This document shows, piece after piece, positions 55,284-63,491 of a DNA stretch of 64,000 nt. The translations under genes were made by a program, and so were the position numbers. Location: contig JADIYD010000014.1 in the NCBI GenBank assembly GCA_016705475.1, positions 434,001 to 498,000 on the forward strand. The letters are read 5' to 3'. Under the pieces are notes generated by a model. The model made no database searches and had not been told where the DNA came from. It worked only from the letters and a program-made list of their open reading frames with translations. Numbering within the stretch: position 1 is the stretch's first letter; each line of letters starts with the position of its first letter. This stretch comes from Betaproteobacteria bacterium. Lineage in GTDB: Bacteria > Pseudomonadota > Gammaproteobacteria > Burkholderiales > Rhodocyclaceae.

Positions 55284-56327
55284 ATGGAATTGATCGTCAG
55301 AGCGGTGGATGTCGGATCCGGCAACACCAAGTTCGTCACAGCCGCAGCCGGTATCGACATCCGCTGTACCAGCTTCCCGTCCGTCGCCTATCCGTCGAGC
55401 GACGACTCGCCGTCGTGGCCGGCCAGTGAACGCAAGAAGACCGTGTGCATCCCCATCGGCCCGTTGTTCTACGAGGTCGGCCCGGACGTGAGTCTCGCCG
55501 CCGATACCTTCCGTGCCAAGCAACTGCACGACGAATACACCGAGACGCCGGAGTACATGGCGCTGCTGCGCGGAGCGCTTTCCATGATGAAGCTCAGCCG
55601 GATTGACTTGCTGGTGGTCGGCCTGCCGGTGGCGCTGTTCGCCGTCAAGAAGGTGGCGCTGGAGAAGGCCATGACGGGCCGGCACGACCTCGGCGGCGGC
55701 AAGGCCGTGACCGTGGGCAAGGCCCTGGCCGTGCCCCAGCCGCAGGGGGCGCTGGTGCACTACGCTTCCGAGCACCAGAAGATGGCAATCATCAGCAACG
55801 AGCAGAGCCTGATCATCGACCCAGGCTCGCGCACCTTCGACTGGCTGGTCGCCCGGGGTATGCGGTTCGTGCAGAAACAGAGCTACTCCTTCAATCGCGG
55901 CATGTCCGACGTGCTGCGCCTGCTGGCGGCCGAGATCACCAAGGACATCGGCTCGCCGTACCGGGACTACGACGCCATCGACCTGGCGCTGCGCACGGGC
56001 AAGCAACCGATGATCTTCCAGAAGCCGTACGACATGAAGCGCCTGCTGCCCCTGGCCGAGACCGTCGCCGAGCAGGCGGTGTCGACGATGAAGGAGTGGA
56101 TCGAGGCACCGCACAGCCTGCAGAACATCATCCTGGTCGGCGGCGGGGCGTTCCTGTTCCGTAAGGCGGTGAAGGCGGCGTTCCCGAAGCACCGCATCCA
56201 TGAGGTCAAGGAGCCGATGTACGCCAATGTGCGGGGTTTTCAGCTGGCCGGGCAGAACTACGCGAACAGCAAGATGACCGCCACCGGTAAGGAGCCAGTT
56301 CAGGGGGCATCGGGAGAACTCGAATGA
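55284..56327 (+). CDS. ParM/StbA-like actin-fold ATPase (PRTRC protein D type)
   Basis: 347 residues from the ATG at 55284 with GGAG 8 bases upstream. Actin-fold motifs are visible: phosphate 1 AVDVGSGNTKFV, phosphate 2 IIDPGSRTFDWLV, and the adenosine motif IILVGGGAFLF. Relatives polymerise to segregate plasmids or integrative elements. The start of the downstream gene overlaps its stop by 4 bases, as for parM-parR pairs. Its presence suggests that the island derives from a plasmid or an integrative conjugative element. Confidence 0.8.
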   Translation: MELIVRAVDVGSGNTKFVTAAAGIDIRCTSFPSVAYPSSDDSPSWPASERKKTVCIPIGPLFYEVGPDVSLAADTFRAKQLHDEYTETPEYMALLRGALSMMKLSRIDLLVVGLPVALFAVKKVALEKAMTGRHDLGGGKAVTVGKALAVPQPQGALVHYASEHQKMAIISNEQSLIIDPGSRTFDWLVARGMRFVQKQSYSFNRGMSDVLRLLAAEITKDIGSPYRDYDAIDLALRTGKQPMIFQKPYDMKRLLPLAETVAEQAVSTMKEWIEAPHSLQNIILVGGGAFLFRKAVKAAFPKHRIHEVKEPMYANVRGFQLAGQNYANSKMTATGKEPVQGASGELE

Positions 56328-56602
56328 GCACCAATACCGTGAAGGACGCCGCGCCCATTCGCCTGGTCTTCGTATTGGCGCGTGCCGATCATCCCCGTCT
56401 GTACGACGATCTGATCCAGTTCCAGAAGGGCGTTAAACGTATCAATCGGCTGCGGCTGCTGGCCTACGATGGCTTGCTGGCGCAGAGCGGTGTTTTCGCC
56501 GGGATGGGACGTAGCTCGGCTCATCTGCATTCCGCAAGTAGCGCGCAGGAGGGCAATGGCGACATCACCAACGACCTCTTCGCGCCAGCGATCGACGCGT
56601 GA
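56324..56602 (+). CDS. Small partner of the ParM-like ATPase, possibly ParR-like
   Basis: 92 residues, translationally coupled (ATGA) to the actin-like gene. The first half is a folded helical/strand region (PIRLVFVLARADHPRLYDDL, FQKGVKRINRLRLLAYDG) and the second half is Ser/Gly-rich and probably flexible. Position and size match an adaptor such as ParR or StbB, but I do not recognise the family from sequence alone. Confidence 0.5.
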   Translation: MSTNTVKDAAPIRLVFVLARADHPRLYDDLIQFQKGVKRINRLRLLAYDGLLAQSGVFAGMGRSSAHLHSASSAQEGNGDITNDLFAPAIDA

Positions 56603-56609
56603 GCCGGCC

Positions 56610-57083
56610 ATGGGCAAGCGATCGCGCCGGTCGGTGAGCGGCCGGATGGTCAGCGTCTCGGACCTGGCGCAGATGGGCCGCTGCGAGAGATTGGTGGTGT
56701 TCGAGCAACTCTATGGAAGTCGGCGCACCGCCCGGCAGCGGCAAGCCCGGGCGCGCGGGCTGGTCGAGCACGAGCAGTTCTATCAGGAAGGCATAGCGGC
56801 TTCCGCGCAGGCCGATCGGAACGGGCGCTGTTTCATCGCCACCTGCCTGTTCGGCGAGGCTTGGCAGACGGAGGTGCTGCGCCGGTTCAGGGACGAGGCG
56901 CTGCGACCAAGCGTTTGGGGACGACAGGTGATCCGCCTCTACTATCGTGGGGCGCCCGGCATCTGCGTTGTCCTGCGCCGATGGCCCGCTTTGCAGGTTC
57001 CGATGCGCGTGGTCTTGGGGGCGATAGCAACGGGACTTCGGTGGTGGTCAGGCTCGCGTGGGGACGGCAAGTGTCGGCGCTAG
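56610..57083 (+). CDS. CFI-box protein
   Basis: 157 residues. An Arg-rich N-terminal half (QMGRCERLVVFEQLYGSRRT, RQAQARG-like region) is followed by a CFI-box: CFIATCLFGEAWQTEVLRRF, then RPSVWGRQVIRLYYRGAP. The CFI-box is a small C-terminal module of unknown function found in mobile-element and surface proteins. The start is 7 bases after the previous stop with no strong ribosome site. Its end overlaps the start of the nuclease-like gene in another frame. Confidence 0.6.
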   Translation: MGKRSRRSVSGRMVSVSDLAQMGRCERLVVFEQLYGSRRTARQRQARARGLVEHEQFYQEGIAASAQADRNGRCFIATCLFGEAWQTEVLRRFRDEALRPSVWGRQVIRLYYRGAPGICVVLRRWPALQVPMRVVLGAIATGLRWWSGSRGDGKCRR

Positions 57084-57625
57084 CGTGGGGCGTCGGTTGC
57101 GCCATTGCCGTTGTAGGCTTAGCGCTGGTCATGGCGCGGTGGAGATTACTTGAGACCGATGCTGCACGGACTGAGCGGGCCTCACGACCGGTAGCGCTGC
57201 GGGATGCCGAGTTGATCTACATGGAAAGGCTGTTCAGGAGTTCCACGCCCGTCGGACTGGTGGCGAAACTTGACCGGGCATACCGCCTGCCCTCCGGTCT
57301 GATCGTGTTGGTGGAGCTCAAGACTCGCTGGAGCAACCAGCCCCTCCAGTCGGACGTGATCCAGTTGTCGGCGCAAAGGATGGCGGTGATGGGGCAAACG
57401 GGCCAGTCGGTGGCGTCCCACGGGTACGTGATGGTGAAGGCGCCGACCAGGCGAGCCTTACCGATCGCGCATCGCGTCCAACTGATGACTGACGAGCAAG
57501 TGGTCACCTTGGTGAGGCGGCGGGAAGACATTCTCGCCGGCCAAGTTCTGCCGCGCTGGCCCTTGTCTCGGAAGACGTGCCTTACGTGCGCGTTCCGAGC
57601 GCAATGCGAGTATCCCCATCTTTGA
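57041..57625 (+). CDS. Cas4-like PD-(D/E)XK protein with membrane anchor
   Basis: About 194 residues if the GTG at 57041 is used; an ATG at 57131 would drop the hydrophobic segment. A single transmembrane-like stretch (VSALAWGVGCAIAVVGLALV) comes first. A nuclease core follows, with Asp in VAKLDRAYRLPSGL and Glu-x-Lys in IVLVELKTRW, then a C-terminal cysteine cluster KTCLTCAFRAQC. This is the pattern of Cas4/Dna2-type Fe-S nucleases, though the usual fourth cysteine lies in the anchor. No Cas genes are nearby, so a role in DNA processing of the element is likelier than CRISPR adaptation. Confidence 0.6.
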   Translation: MVVRLAWGRQVSALAWGVGCAIAVVGLALVMARWRLLETDAARTERASRPVALRDAELIYMERLFRSSTPVGLVAKLDRAYRLPSGLIVLVELKTRWSNQPLQSDVIQLSAQRMAVMGQTGQSVASHGYVMVKAPTRRALPIAHRVQLMTDEQVVTLVRRREDILAGQVLPRWPLSRKTCLTCAFRAQCEYPHL

Positions 57626-58018
57626 GGTAGCTCGGGGCATCGCCGAATCTAATCAGGCGTCCGCCAAATTGATATTGTGGGCCCATAGCAACGAAGCGAC
57701 GACAGGTGTGTGCCCGGTAGTGCTTCACCGGTTCGCCGAGGTGATCAGCGCACCGCGCGATAACTTGGCGCACGGCTTCCCGGATACGGTCGGCGGTGGC
57801 CAGCCGGTAGCGCGCAGGCCCGCAAGGGTCGGAGGCGTCAGAGATCATAGCCGGATGGCCGCGATTTGCACGAAGCGCGGGGCACTTGCCCGCGAGCCAG
57901 ACGGCTGTACGCCGGGATGCCAGGGGATCGTGCGAAATTCGCTGATCAGCGAATATGGCAATTCCGTCGAATATTCGGTATAGTGCGGTTATTCGCTGTA
58001 CAGGAAATAACTGCTGAC
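57626..58018. other. Intergenic region with AbiE control sites
   Basis: No supported gene. A minus-strand open frame crosses it, but it runs through the operator palindrome and into the flanking genes. The last 80 bases hold repeated ATTCGC/GCGAAT half-sites and a TATAGT -10-like hexamer. Confidence 0.35.
57937..57954. promoter_or_regulatory. Perfect 18-bp palindrome, probable AbiEi operator
   Basis: ATTCGCTGATCAGCGAAT is its own reverse complement. Another half-site (TTATTCGCTG) lies about 35 bases downstream, on the far side of TATAGT. AbiEi antitoxins repress their own promoter by binding inverted repeats, so this is a good operator candidate. It is 65 bases before the abiEi ATG. Confidence 0.6.
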
Positions 58019-59098
58019 ATGACCGAGTCGCCCCCTGTCGAACGTGCTCTGATCGAACAGTTCCTGGAGTCACTCCGGGAGTTGCCGGACGTGCATGCCG
58101 AATTGGACGCGCTGGAATCCGGCGCGTCAGCCGATGATCGCGTTGACGCCCAAATCCACCTGAATGTCGCCGGCAAGTCGATCGTCTTACTGGTCGAGGC
58201 GAAGAAAACCGTCTACCCCCGGGACGTGCGCCAGGTGTTGTGGCAGTTCAAGTCGCTACAGCACGGCCGATATGCCGACGCACAGAACTTCCTCATTGCC
58301 GAATCCCTCTCGCCTGGTGCGAAGGAACTGCTCAGGGCCGAGCGCATCGGCTACTACGACAACGGCGGAAGCCTATTTCTGCCGGCTTCCGGCGCCTACG
58401 TCTACATCGACAAGCCGACTCCAAAGACCTTGGAAAAGTCGGTGCGGTCGTTGTTCTCGGGGCGGCGCGCGCAGGTGCTGCACGCGCTCTTGGTCAATCA
58501 CGAGGAATGGTTTGGTGTCACCGAGGTGGCCGAGCAGGCGCAGGTGGCGCCGTCCACTGCCTCGGACGTATTGGGTGAGTTGGAGCGGTTCGACTGGCTG
58601 GTGTCCCGCGGGCAGGGGCCAAGCAAGGAACGCCATCTGCGCGAACCGGGCGCCTTACTCGACGCTTGGGCCAAGCAGATTGCCACGCAGCGCGCCCCAA
58701 CGCTGCGTCGCTATTTCGTTCCCGGCGCGAAGGCAGAAACCCTGATTGAGTGGCTCGGCCAAGTCTTGGATGCGCATCAGGTCGGCTACGCGGTGAGCTA
58801 CGAAGCCGCCGCCCAGCGCTATGCCCCCTTCCTGTCCGGTATCTCACAGGTGCGGACTCGGCTGCTGGCCAGCGCCGGCGCTGACACAGCGATGGCCGAG
58901 TTGGATGCGCGCATTGTCAATGAAGGGGCGAACCTCGTGGTCATCGAGACGAAGTCGGCGGGAGAACTGTTGTTCCGCCAGCAAGTCGGCAGTGTTTGGC
59001 TGGCGAGTCCCATTCAGGTCTATCTCGACTTGTTGCGCGGCGAAGGCCGGGCCAAAGAGATGGCTCAACATCTGCGTCGAGAAAGGATCCGTTTCTGA
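58019..59098 (+). CDS. abiEi: AbiEi-family antitoxin/repressor
   Basis: 359 residues from the ATG at 58019. An N-terminal segment resembles a restriction-endonuclease-like fold (IVLLVEAKKTVYPRDVRQVL). A winged helix lies at ~155-225 (WFGVTEVAEQAQVAPSTASD, VLGELERFDWLV), and a C-terminal AbiEi domain ends SPIQVYLDLLRGEGRAKEMA. Type IV antitoxins of this family do not bind the toxin directly but repress the operon and counter its effect. The stop overlaps the start of the nucleotidyltransferase gene (TGATGG). The ribosome site (AGGAAAT) is distant. Confidence 0.75.
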   Translation: MTESPPVERALIEQFLESLRELPDVHAELDALESGASADDRVDAQIHLNVAGKSIVLLVEAKKTVYPRDVRQVLWQFKSLQHGRYADAQNFLIAESLSPGAKELLRAERIGYYDNGGSLFLPASGAYVYIDKPTPKTLEKSVRSLFSGRRAQVLHALLVNHEEWFGVTEVAEQAQVAPSTASDVLGELERFDWLVSRGQGPSKERHLREPGALLDAWAKQIATQRAPTLRRYFVPGAKAETLIEWLGQVLDAHQVGYAVSYEAAAQRYAPFLSGISQVRTRLLASAGADTAMAELDARIVNEGANLVVIETKSAGELLFRQQVGSVWLASPIQVYLDLLRGEGRAKEMAQHLRRERIRF

Positions 59099-59991
59099 TG
59101 GCCAAGCCCACGACACTCGATGGCTACAGCGACCAGTACGCAGGATTGCGAACGTGTTCTCGTGACGCTGCTGCGCGGACTCGGCCCCTGGAAGGATTCG
59201 GTCTATTTGGTGGGAGGCCTCACCCCGAGGTACCTGGTCGCCGCCCGGCCGCCGGTGGTCCCCGCGCATGCGGGCACCATGGATGTGGATATCGTGATCG
59301 ACCTCCAGATACTGGCCGACACCGAGGCATATCACTCGCTGGAGGACAACATCAAGAAGATGGGCTTCGATCGCGCCGAGAACGAGGCCGGAAAAAGCTC
59401 TCCTGGCGCTGGCAAACTCGCACCGAACACGGCGCTCTGATGGTGCTGGAGTTGCTCGCGGACGCGCCGGACATCGCCGGCGGCAAGGTGCAGCCGCTGC
59501 CAACCGAAGGTACGATCTCGGCACTGAACATCCCGCATTCATCCATCGTCTTCGACCTTCACCAGGTCACCGAGATCCAGGCAGAACTGCTAGGCGGCAA
59601 TGGCGTCGCGACCGAGAAGATCAAGCACGCCAACCTGGTCAGCTTCACGTGCTTGAAGTCGTTCGCATTTGATCAGCGTTTCGAGCGCAAGGATGCGCAC
59701 GACCTCGTCTACTGCATCGAGCATGCGCACGAGGGAACGGACGCCGTCGCCGAAGCCTTCCGAACGGAACTGGGCGGCAAGCATGGTGCAGTGATCCAGG
59801 CCGCCCTAGCAATCCTGCGCAATCGCTTTACCCAGGACGACAAAACAGAAGGTTATCGCAAGGATGGCCCGGTCTCGGTGGCCAAGTTTGAGCTCGGCGA
59901 GAGCGATGAGCCTGAACTGCGTGAGGCTCGGGCCCTGAGGCAACGGCAGGCGAGCGACATCATCGATCGGCTCCTCGGTCTGATCGGTTGA
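59098..59991 (+). pseudogene. abiEii: AbiEii-like nucleotidyltransferase toxin with two compensating frameshifts
   Basis: The gene begins MAKPTTLDGYSDQYA, shifts frame at about 59140, continues with DCERVLVTLLRGLG and the nucleotidyltransferase core (VYLVGGLTPRYLV, TMDVDIVIDL with the catalytic Asp pair), and shifts back at the A5 run 59392-59396. It then reads to the stop with SWRWQTRTEHGALMVLELLA. The two shifts together restore the original frame. The toxin would transfer nucleotides to tRNA or another target. As written it is non-functional; two single-site sequencing errors would also explain it. Confidence 0.7.
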
Positions 59992-60005
59992 TGGGAGGGA
60001 ACGGC

Positions 60006-60383
60006 ATGAGTTTCCCGGCGGACATCAAAGGATGCATGAAAGATTGCATCTTATCCTTGTTCTGGCCGCGCAAGGACATCCTGGGGTTTTTTGAGAAGCA
60101 CGGATGCACGAAGGCCGAAGTAGGGCGCCTGCAGATAGACGGTGAGAATCCACTTAAGCGTCACGAGATCGTCGACACGCTATTCGAAACGCTGGCCGCG
60201 CGTGCCGACGCGATCATCAAGCACCTCCAGCAAATCATTGCGTTCGGCCTGATTGAGCGGCGCCAATACCCAACATCAAGGATCAGCAAATCCGTCTTGG
60301 CCAGCGAGGCGAGGCGCTTGCCGAAGCTCCCGTCGCCATGGGCGATCCGCAGTTCCTCGAAGAGACGCGGGGTGTGCACATAG
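60006..60383 (+). CDS. N-terminal part of a defence-associated-looking protein, C-terminus lost
   Basis: From the ATG at 60006 with an ideal GGAGGG site, the first ~60 residues (FPADIKGCMKDCILSLFWPR, FFEKHGCTKAEVGRL, KRHEIVDTLFETLAARAD) resemble the start of larger proteins I have seen beside restriction or defence genes. After about codon 75 the composition changes. Another frame reads PNIKDQQIRLGQRGEALAEA to a stop near 60390, so the gene has probably suffered a deletion plus a shift. It is the last gene of the island. Confidence 0.5.
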   Translation: MSFPADIKGCMKDCILSLFWPRKDILGFFEKHGCTKAEVGRLQIDGENPLKRHEIVDTLFETLAARADAIIKHLQQIIAFGLIERRQYPTSRISKSVLASEARRLPKLPSPWAIRSSSKRRGVCT

Positions 60384-60695
60384 ACGGCTGACAGTCCCTG
60401 CCACAGACTGTCTGCAGCTTGCCCAGGTAGGCTTTGCCGTGGTCTATCTCGCTCCACGACGGCAGGCGCCGACCTTGGTAACACATTAGGCGGACTGTGA
60501 CGAGCATGGGGGCGAGCGAGTAACTGTAGGGAAACACGGTATATAACCAGCCGTGCTTGGGCAGCATGGAACAGTTAAAATAATGGCTACCATGGCGGTA
60601 TTGAGTAGCTAGTTGAGTAGCTTGCTAAGTAACAAAGACAATTATTCTAATGACCATGGGCGTTAGCGCCCGATAACTATAGAGTTGCAGGAGCT
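60384..60695. other. Island-to-core boundary and pdxJ leader
   Basis: No gene. GC content drops from about 60480 towards pdxJ. TTGAGTAGCTAGTTGAGTAG is a short tandem duplication. GGGCG-TTA-GCGCCC near 60660 can form a small hairpin 30 bases before pdxJ. Confidence 0.35.
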
Positions 60696-61451
60696 ATGAT
60701 CGAACTTGGCGTCAATATCGACCACGTGGCAACCATTCGCCAGGCCCGCCGGACTTACGAGCCAGACCCCGTCTGGGGTGCCGTCGAGGCCCATCTGGGT
60801 GGGGCTGATGGCATCACCGTACATTTACGGGAAGATCGCCGCCATATTCAGGATGCCGATGTCCGTCGCCTGCGCGAAACCACCCAGATCAAGCTCAATC
60901 TTGAAATGGCCGCGACCGACGAAATGGTCGGCGTAGCCTGTGCTCTCAAGCCGGAAATGGCCATGCTGGTGCCCGAGGGGCGGCACGAGGTGACGACCGA
61001 AGGTGGCCTCGATATTCTCGCGCAGGAAGCGCGCTTGAAAACTGTTATCTCGCGCCTGGCCGATGCCGGCATCATGACCAGCGTATTTATTGACGCCGAA
61101 CCAGCGCAAATCGAAGCTGCCGCCCGGATTGGTGCCAGCGTCTGTGAAATTCACACAGGTCCTTACGCCCACGCTTTTTACGAAAAAGGCCGCGATGCCG
61201 AAGCTCCGGCCTTCCTCGCTGAACTCGACAAGGTACGCGGCGCCGGGCAGGCAGTCCGCCAACTTGGCATGCGTTTCAATGCCGGGCATGCACTGAACTA
61301 CTACAACGTCCAGCCACTTGCGCGACTGGCAGGAATACGCGAGCTCCACATCGGCCACGCCATCGTCAGTCGCGCCATTTTCGTCGGACTGCGTGAGGCG
61401 GTCCGCGAAATGAAAGCCCTGATGCGCGAAGCAGCTAATTCGCCCGAATGA
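60696..61451 (+). CDS. pdxJ: Pyridoxine 5'-phosphate synthase
   Basis: 251 residues, full length. It starts MIELGVNIDHVATIRQARRT and contains GITVHLREDRRHI, KLNLEMAATDEM, VPEGRHEVTTEGGLD and GASVCEIHTGPYA, the conserved active-site segments of this TIM-barrel enzyme. It condenses 1-deoxyxylulose 5-phosphate with 3-amino-2-oxopropyl phosphate to make vitamin B6. GCAGGAG lies just before the ATG. First of three genes whose ends overlap by 4 bases. Confidence 0.97.
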   Translation: MIELGVNIDHVATIRQARRTYEPDPVWGAVEAHLGGADGITVHLREDRRHIQDADVRRLRETTQIKLNLEMAATDEMVGVACALKPEMAMLVPEGRHEVTTEGGLDILAQEARLKTVISRLADAGIMTSVFIDAEPAQIEAAARIGASVCEIHTGPYAHAFYEKGRDAEAPAFLAELDKVRGAGQAVRQLGMRFNAGHALNYYNVQPLARLAGIRELHIGHAIVSRAIFVGLREAVREMKALMREAANSPE

Positions 61452-61825
61452 TCTACGGCATTGGCACCGACATCGTCGCCGTTGCCCGCCTGCGTGGCAT
61501 GTGGGAGCGGCATGGCGACAGGGCGCTGGACAAACTGCTGGCTCCGCAGGAAATGGAAGAATTCGCCAGGGCAGCTGACAAAGCTCGCTTTCTCGCCAAG
61601 CGCTTTGCCGCCAAGGAGGCTTTCAGCAAGGCGCTGGGCACGGGAGTGCGCCCGCCGGCCACACTGACGGCGATTGCGGTCGGCCATGACGACCTAGGCA
61701 AGCCGGAACTGCGCTTCCACGGTCAACTGGAACAAATGATCAAAAACCAAAACCTGATCGCCCATCTTTCGATCAGCGACGAAGCGGAATACGCCGTCGC
61801 CTACGTCATTCTGGAGCACGCATGA
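61448..61825 (+). CDS. acpS: Holo-ACP synthase
   Basis: 125 residues. The Mg/CoA-binding motifs GIGTDIVAVARL at the N-terminus and RFAAKEAFSKALGTG near the middle are intact, as is the C-terminal HLSISDEAEYAVAYVI strand. It moves 4'-phosphopantetheine from CoA to acyl carrier protein. It overlaps pdxJ and nagZ by 4 bases at each end, so the three are translated together. Confidence 0.96.
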   Translation: MIYGIGTDIVAVARLRGMWERHGDRALDKLLAPQEMEEFARAADKARFLAKRFAAKEAFSKALGTGVRPPATLTAIAVGHDDLGKPELRFHGQLEQMIKNQNLIAHLSISDEAEYAVAYVILEHA

Positions 61826-62841
61826 TGTATCTGCCCCTTGGCCCGCTGATGATCGACATCGCCGGCACCGAACTGACCGAACTCGACCGAGAGCGGCTCT
61901 GCCATCCACTAGTTGGCGGGATCATTCTCTTCTCCCGCAATTACGCCAACCCGTCGCAGCTTTCCGCGCTTACCACGGCCATTCACGCGTTGCGCTCACC
62001 GGCGCTGCTGCTTGCCGTTGATCATGAGGGCGGCAGGGTACAACGTTTCCGTGATGGATTTACCCGGTTGCCGGCGATGGCCATGCTCGGGAAAATTTGG
62101 GATGACGATCAGGATGCGGCACGCGTCGCCGCGCGCCAGGTCGGTTACGTGCTTGCAGCAGAACTGCGTGCCCGCGGTGTCGATTACTCATTCACGCCCG
62201 TCCTTGACCTCGACTACGGCCCCTCGCGCGTCATTGGCGACCGTGCTTTCCATCGTCAATCGGCGGTAGTCATAGCACTGGCGGCAGCCCTTGGCGAAGG
62301 CTTGCATATGGCCGGAATGGGAAGCTGTGGCAAGCATTTCCCCGGCCACGGCTATGTCATTCCCGATTCGCATGTTGAGCTTCCGGTTGATGATCGTGCC
62401 TTCGAAGCAATGCAGGACGATATCGAACCCTATCGGCAGTTGCCGCTCGATGGCGTCATGGCCGCCCATGTTATTTACAACTGCATTGACTGCAATACAG
62501 CTGTATTTTCAAATAAATGGATAAGTTATTTGAGAGATGACATTAAGTTTAGCGGGGTGGTGTTTACTGACGATTTGTCCATGGCCGGCGCCGGCGTGGT
62601 CGGTGGCATGATCAACCGCGTCGAAACTGCCTACAACGCAGGTTGCGACATGTTGCTGGTGTGCAACGCGCCTGAGGTGGTTGGTGACGTGCTCGAAAAC
62701 TGGAAGCCGGAAATCGATCCAGCGCGTGGCAAGCGGGTTGAGGCGCTCATCCTCAACGTGCCGGCGAAAGACTGGGATGCCCTGCTATCTGACAGTGCGT
62801 ATATCTCCGCCCAGGAAACCATCGCAAAACTGATGGCCTGA
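61822..62841 (+). CDS. nagZ: Beta-N-acetylhexosaminidase
   Basis: 339 residues of glycoside hydrolase family 3. Motifs are LLAVDHEGGRVQRFRDGFTR, the catalytic His loop CGKHFPGHGYVIPDSHVELP near residue 171 and the nucleophile Asp in VVFTDDLSMAGA. A cytoplasmic enzyme that removes GlcNAc from anhydro-muropeptides in cell-wall recycling. Followed by a hairpin at 62847. Confidence 0.96.
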   Translation: MMYLPLGPLMIDIAGTELTELDRERLCHPLVGGIILFSRNYANPSQLSALTTAIHALRSPALLLAVDHEGGRVQRFRDGFTRLPAMAMLGKIWDDDQDAARVAARQVGYVLAAELRARGVDYSFTPVLDLDYGPSRVIGDRAFHRQSAVVIALAAALGEGLHMAGMGSCGKHFPGHGYVIPDSHVELPVDDRAFEAMQDDIEPYRQLPLDGVMAAHVIYNCIDCNTAVFSNKWISYLRDDIKFSGVVFTDDLSMAGAGVVGGMINRVETAYNAGCDMLLVCNAPEVVGDVLENWKPEIDPARGKRVEALILNVPAKDWDALLSDSAYISAQETIAKLMA

Positions 62842-62846
62842 AATGC

Positions 62847-62872
62847 ATTCGGGCAGCCGAAGCTGCCCGAAT
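62847..62872. terminator. Terminator hairpin between convergent nagZ and efp
   Basis: An 11-bp perfect stem (ATTCGGGCAGC / GCTGCCCGAAT) with a CGAA loop, 5 bases after the nagZ stop and 22 bases from the efp stop. Flanking T-tracts are weak on both sides, but the position suits a shared terminator. Confidence 0.65.
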
Positions 62873-62894
62873 AAAATACAGAAAAAACTGCGGA

Positions 62895-63452
62895 TTACTT
62901 GACGCGGTTCTTGTATTCGTCGGTACGGGTGTCGATTTCGATCTTGTCGCCAATGCTGACGAAAGCCGGAACCGGCAGTTCGAAACCGGTAGCCAGCTTG
63001 GCCGGCTTCATGACCTTGCCCGACGTGTCGCCCTTGACGGCCGGTTCGGTGTAAACCACTTCTCGCACGACGCTGTTCGGCAGTTCGACGGAAATGGCCT
63101 TGCCGTTGTAGAAAACAACTTCGCAAGCCAGGCCATCTTCCAGATACTTCAGCGCGTCGGTCATGTTCTCGGCTTCGACTTCGAACTGCTCGTAGTCGGC
63201 ATCCATGAACACATACATCGGATCGGCGAAGTAGGAGTAGGTCACTTCCTTCTTGTCGAGAATAACCTGCTCGAACTTGTCGTCAGCCTTGTAAACCGCT
63301 TCGGAAGCGGCGCCGGACAACAGGTTTTTGAGCTTCATTTTGACAACAGCAGCATTGCGGCCGGACTTGTTGTATTCGCTCTTCTGGACGACGAGCGGGT
63401 CGGCACCGACCATGATGACGTTGCCGGAGCGGAGTTCCATTGCGGTTTTCAT
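62895..63452 (-). CDS. efp: Elongation factor P (Arg32 type)
   Basis: 185 residues, three beta-barrel domains. The tip of domain I reads KSGRNAAV with Arg32, the residue rhamnosylated by EarP in betaproteobacteria and Pseudomonas, instead of the Lys34 of E. coli. EF-P relieves ribosome stalling at polyproline. The adjacent earP confirms the modification route. Confidence 0.97.
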   Translation of the reverse strand: MKTAMELRSGNVIMVGADPLVVQKSEYNKSGRNAAVVKMKLKNLLSGAASEAVYKADDKFEQVILDKKEVTYSYFADPMYVFMDADYEQFEVEAENMTDALKYLEDGLACEVVFYNGKAISVELPNSVVREVVYTEPAVKGDTSGKVMKPAKLATGFELPVPAFVSIGDKIEIDTRTDEYKNRVK

Positions 63453-63491
63453 TCGGGATTCTCTAATGTCAGAAAAAGATATAACCGCCGA

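Noticed and set aside
57582..58073. 163-codon minus-strand frame between the Cas4-like gene and abiEi
   Set aside because: It overlaps both neighbours and the AbiE control palindrome, and its composition is not protein-like.
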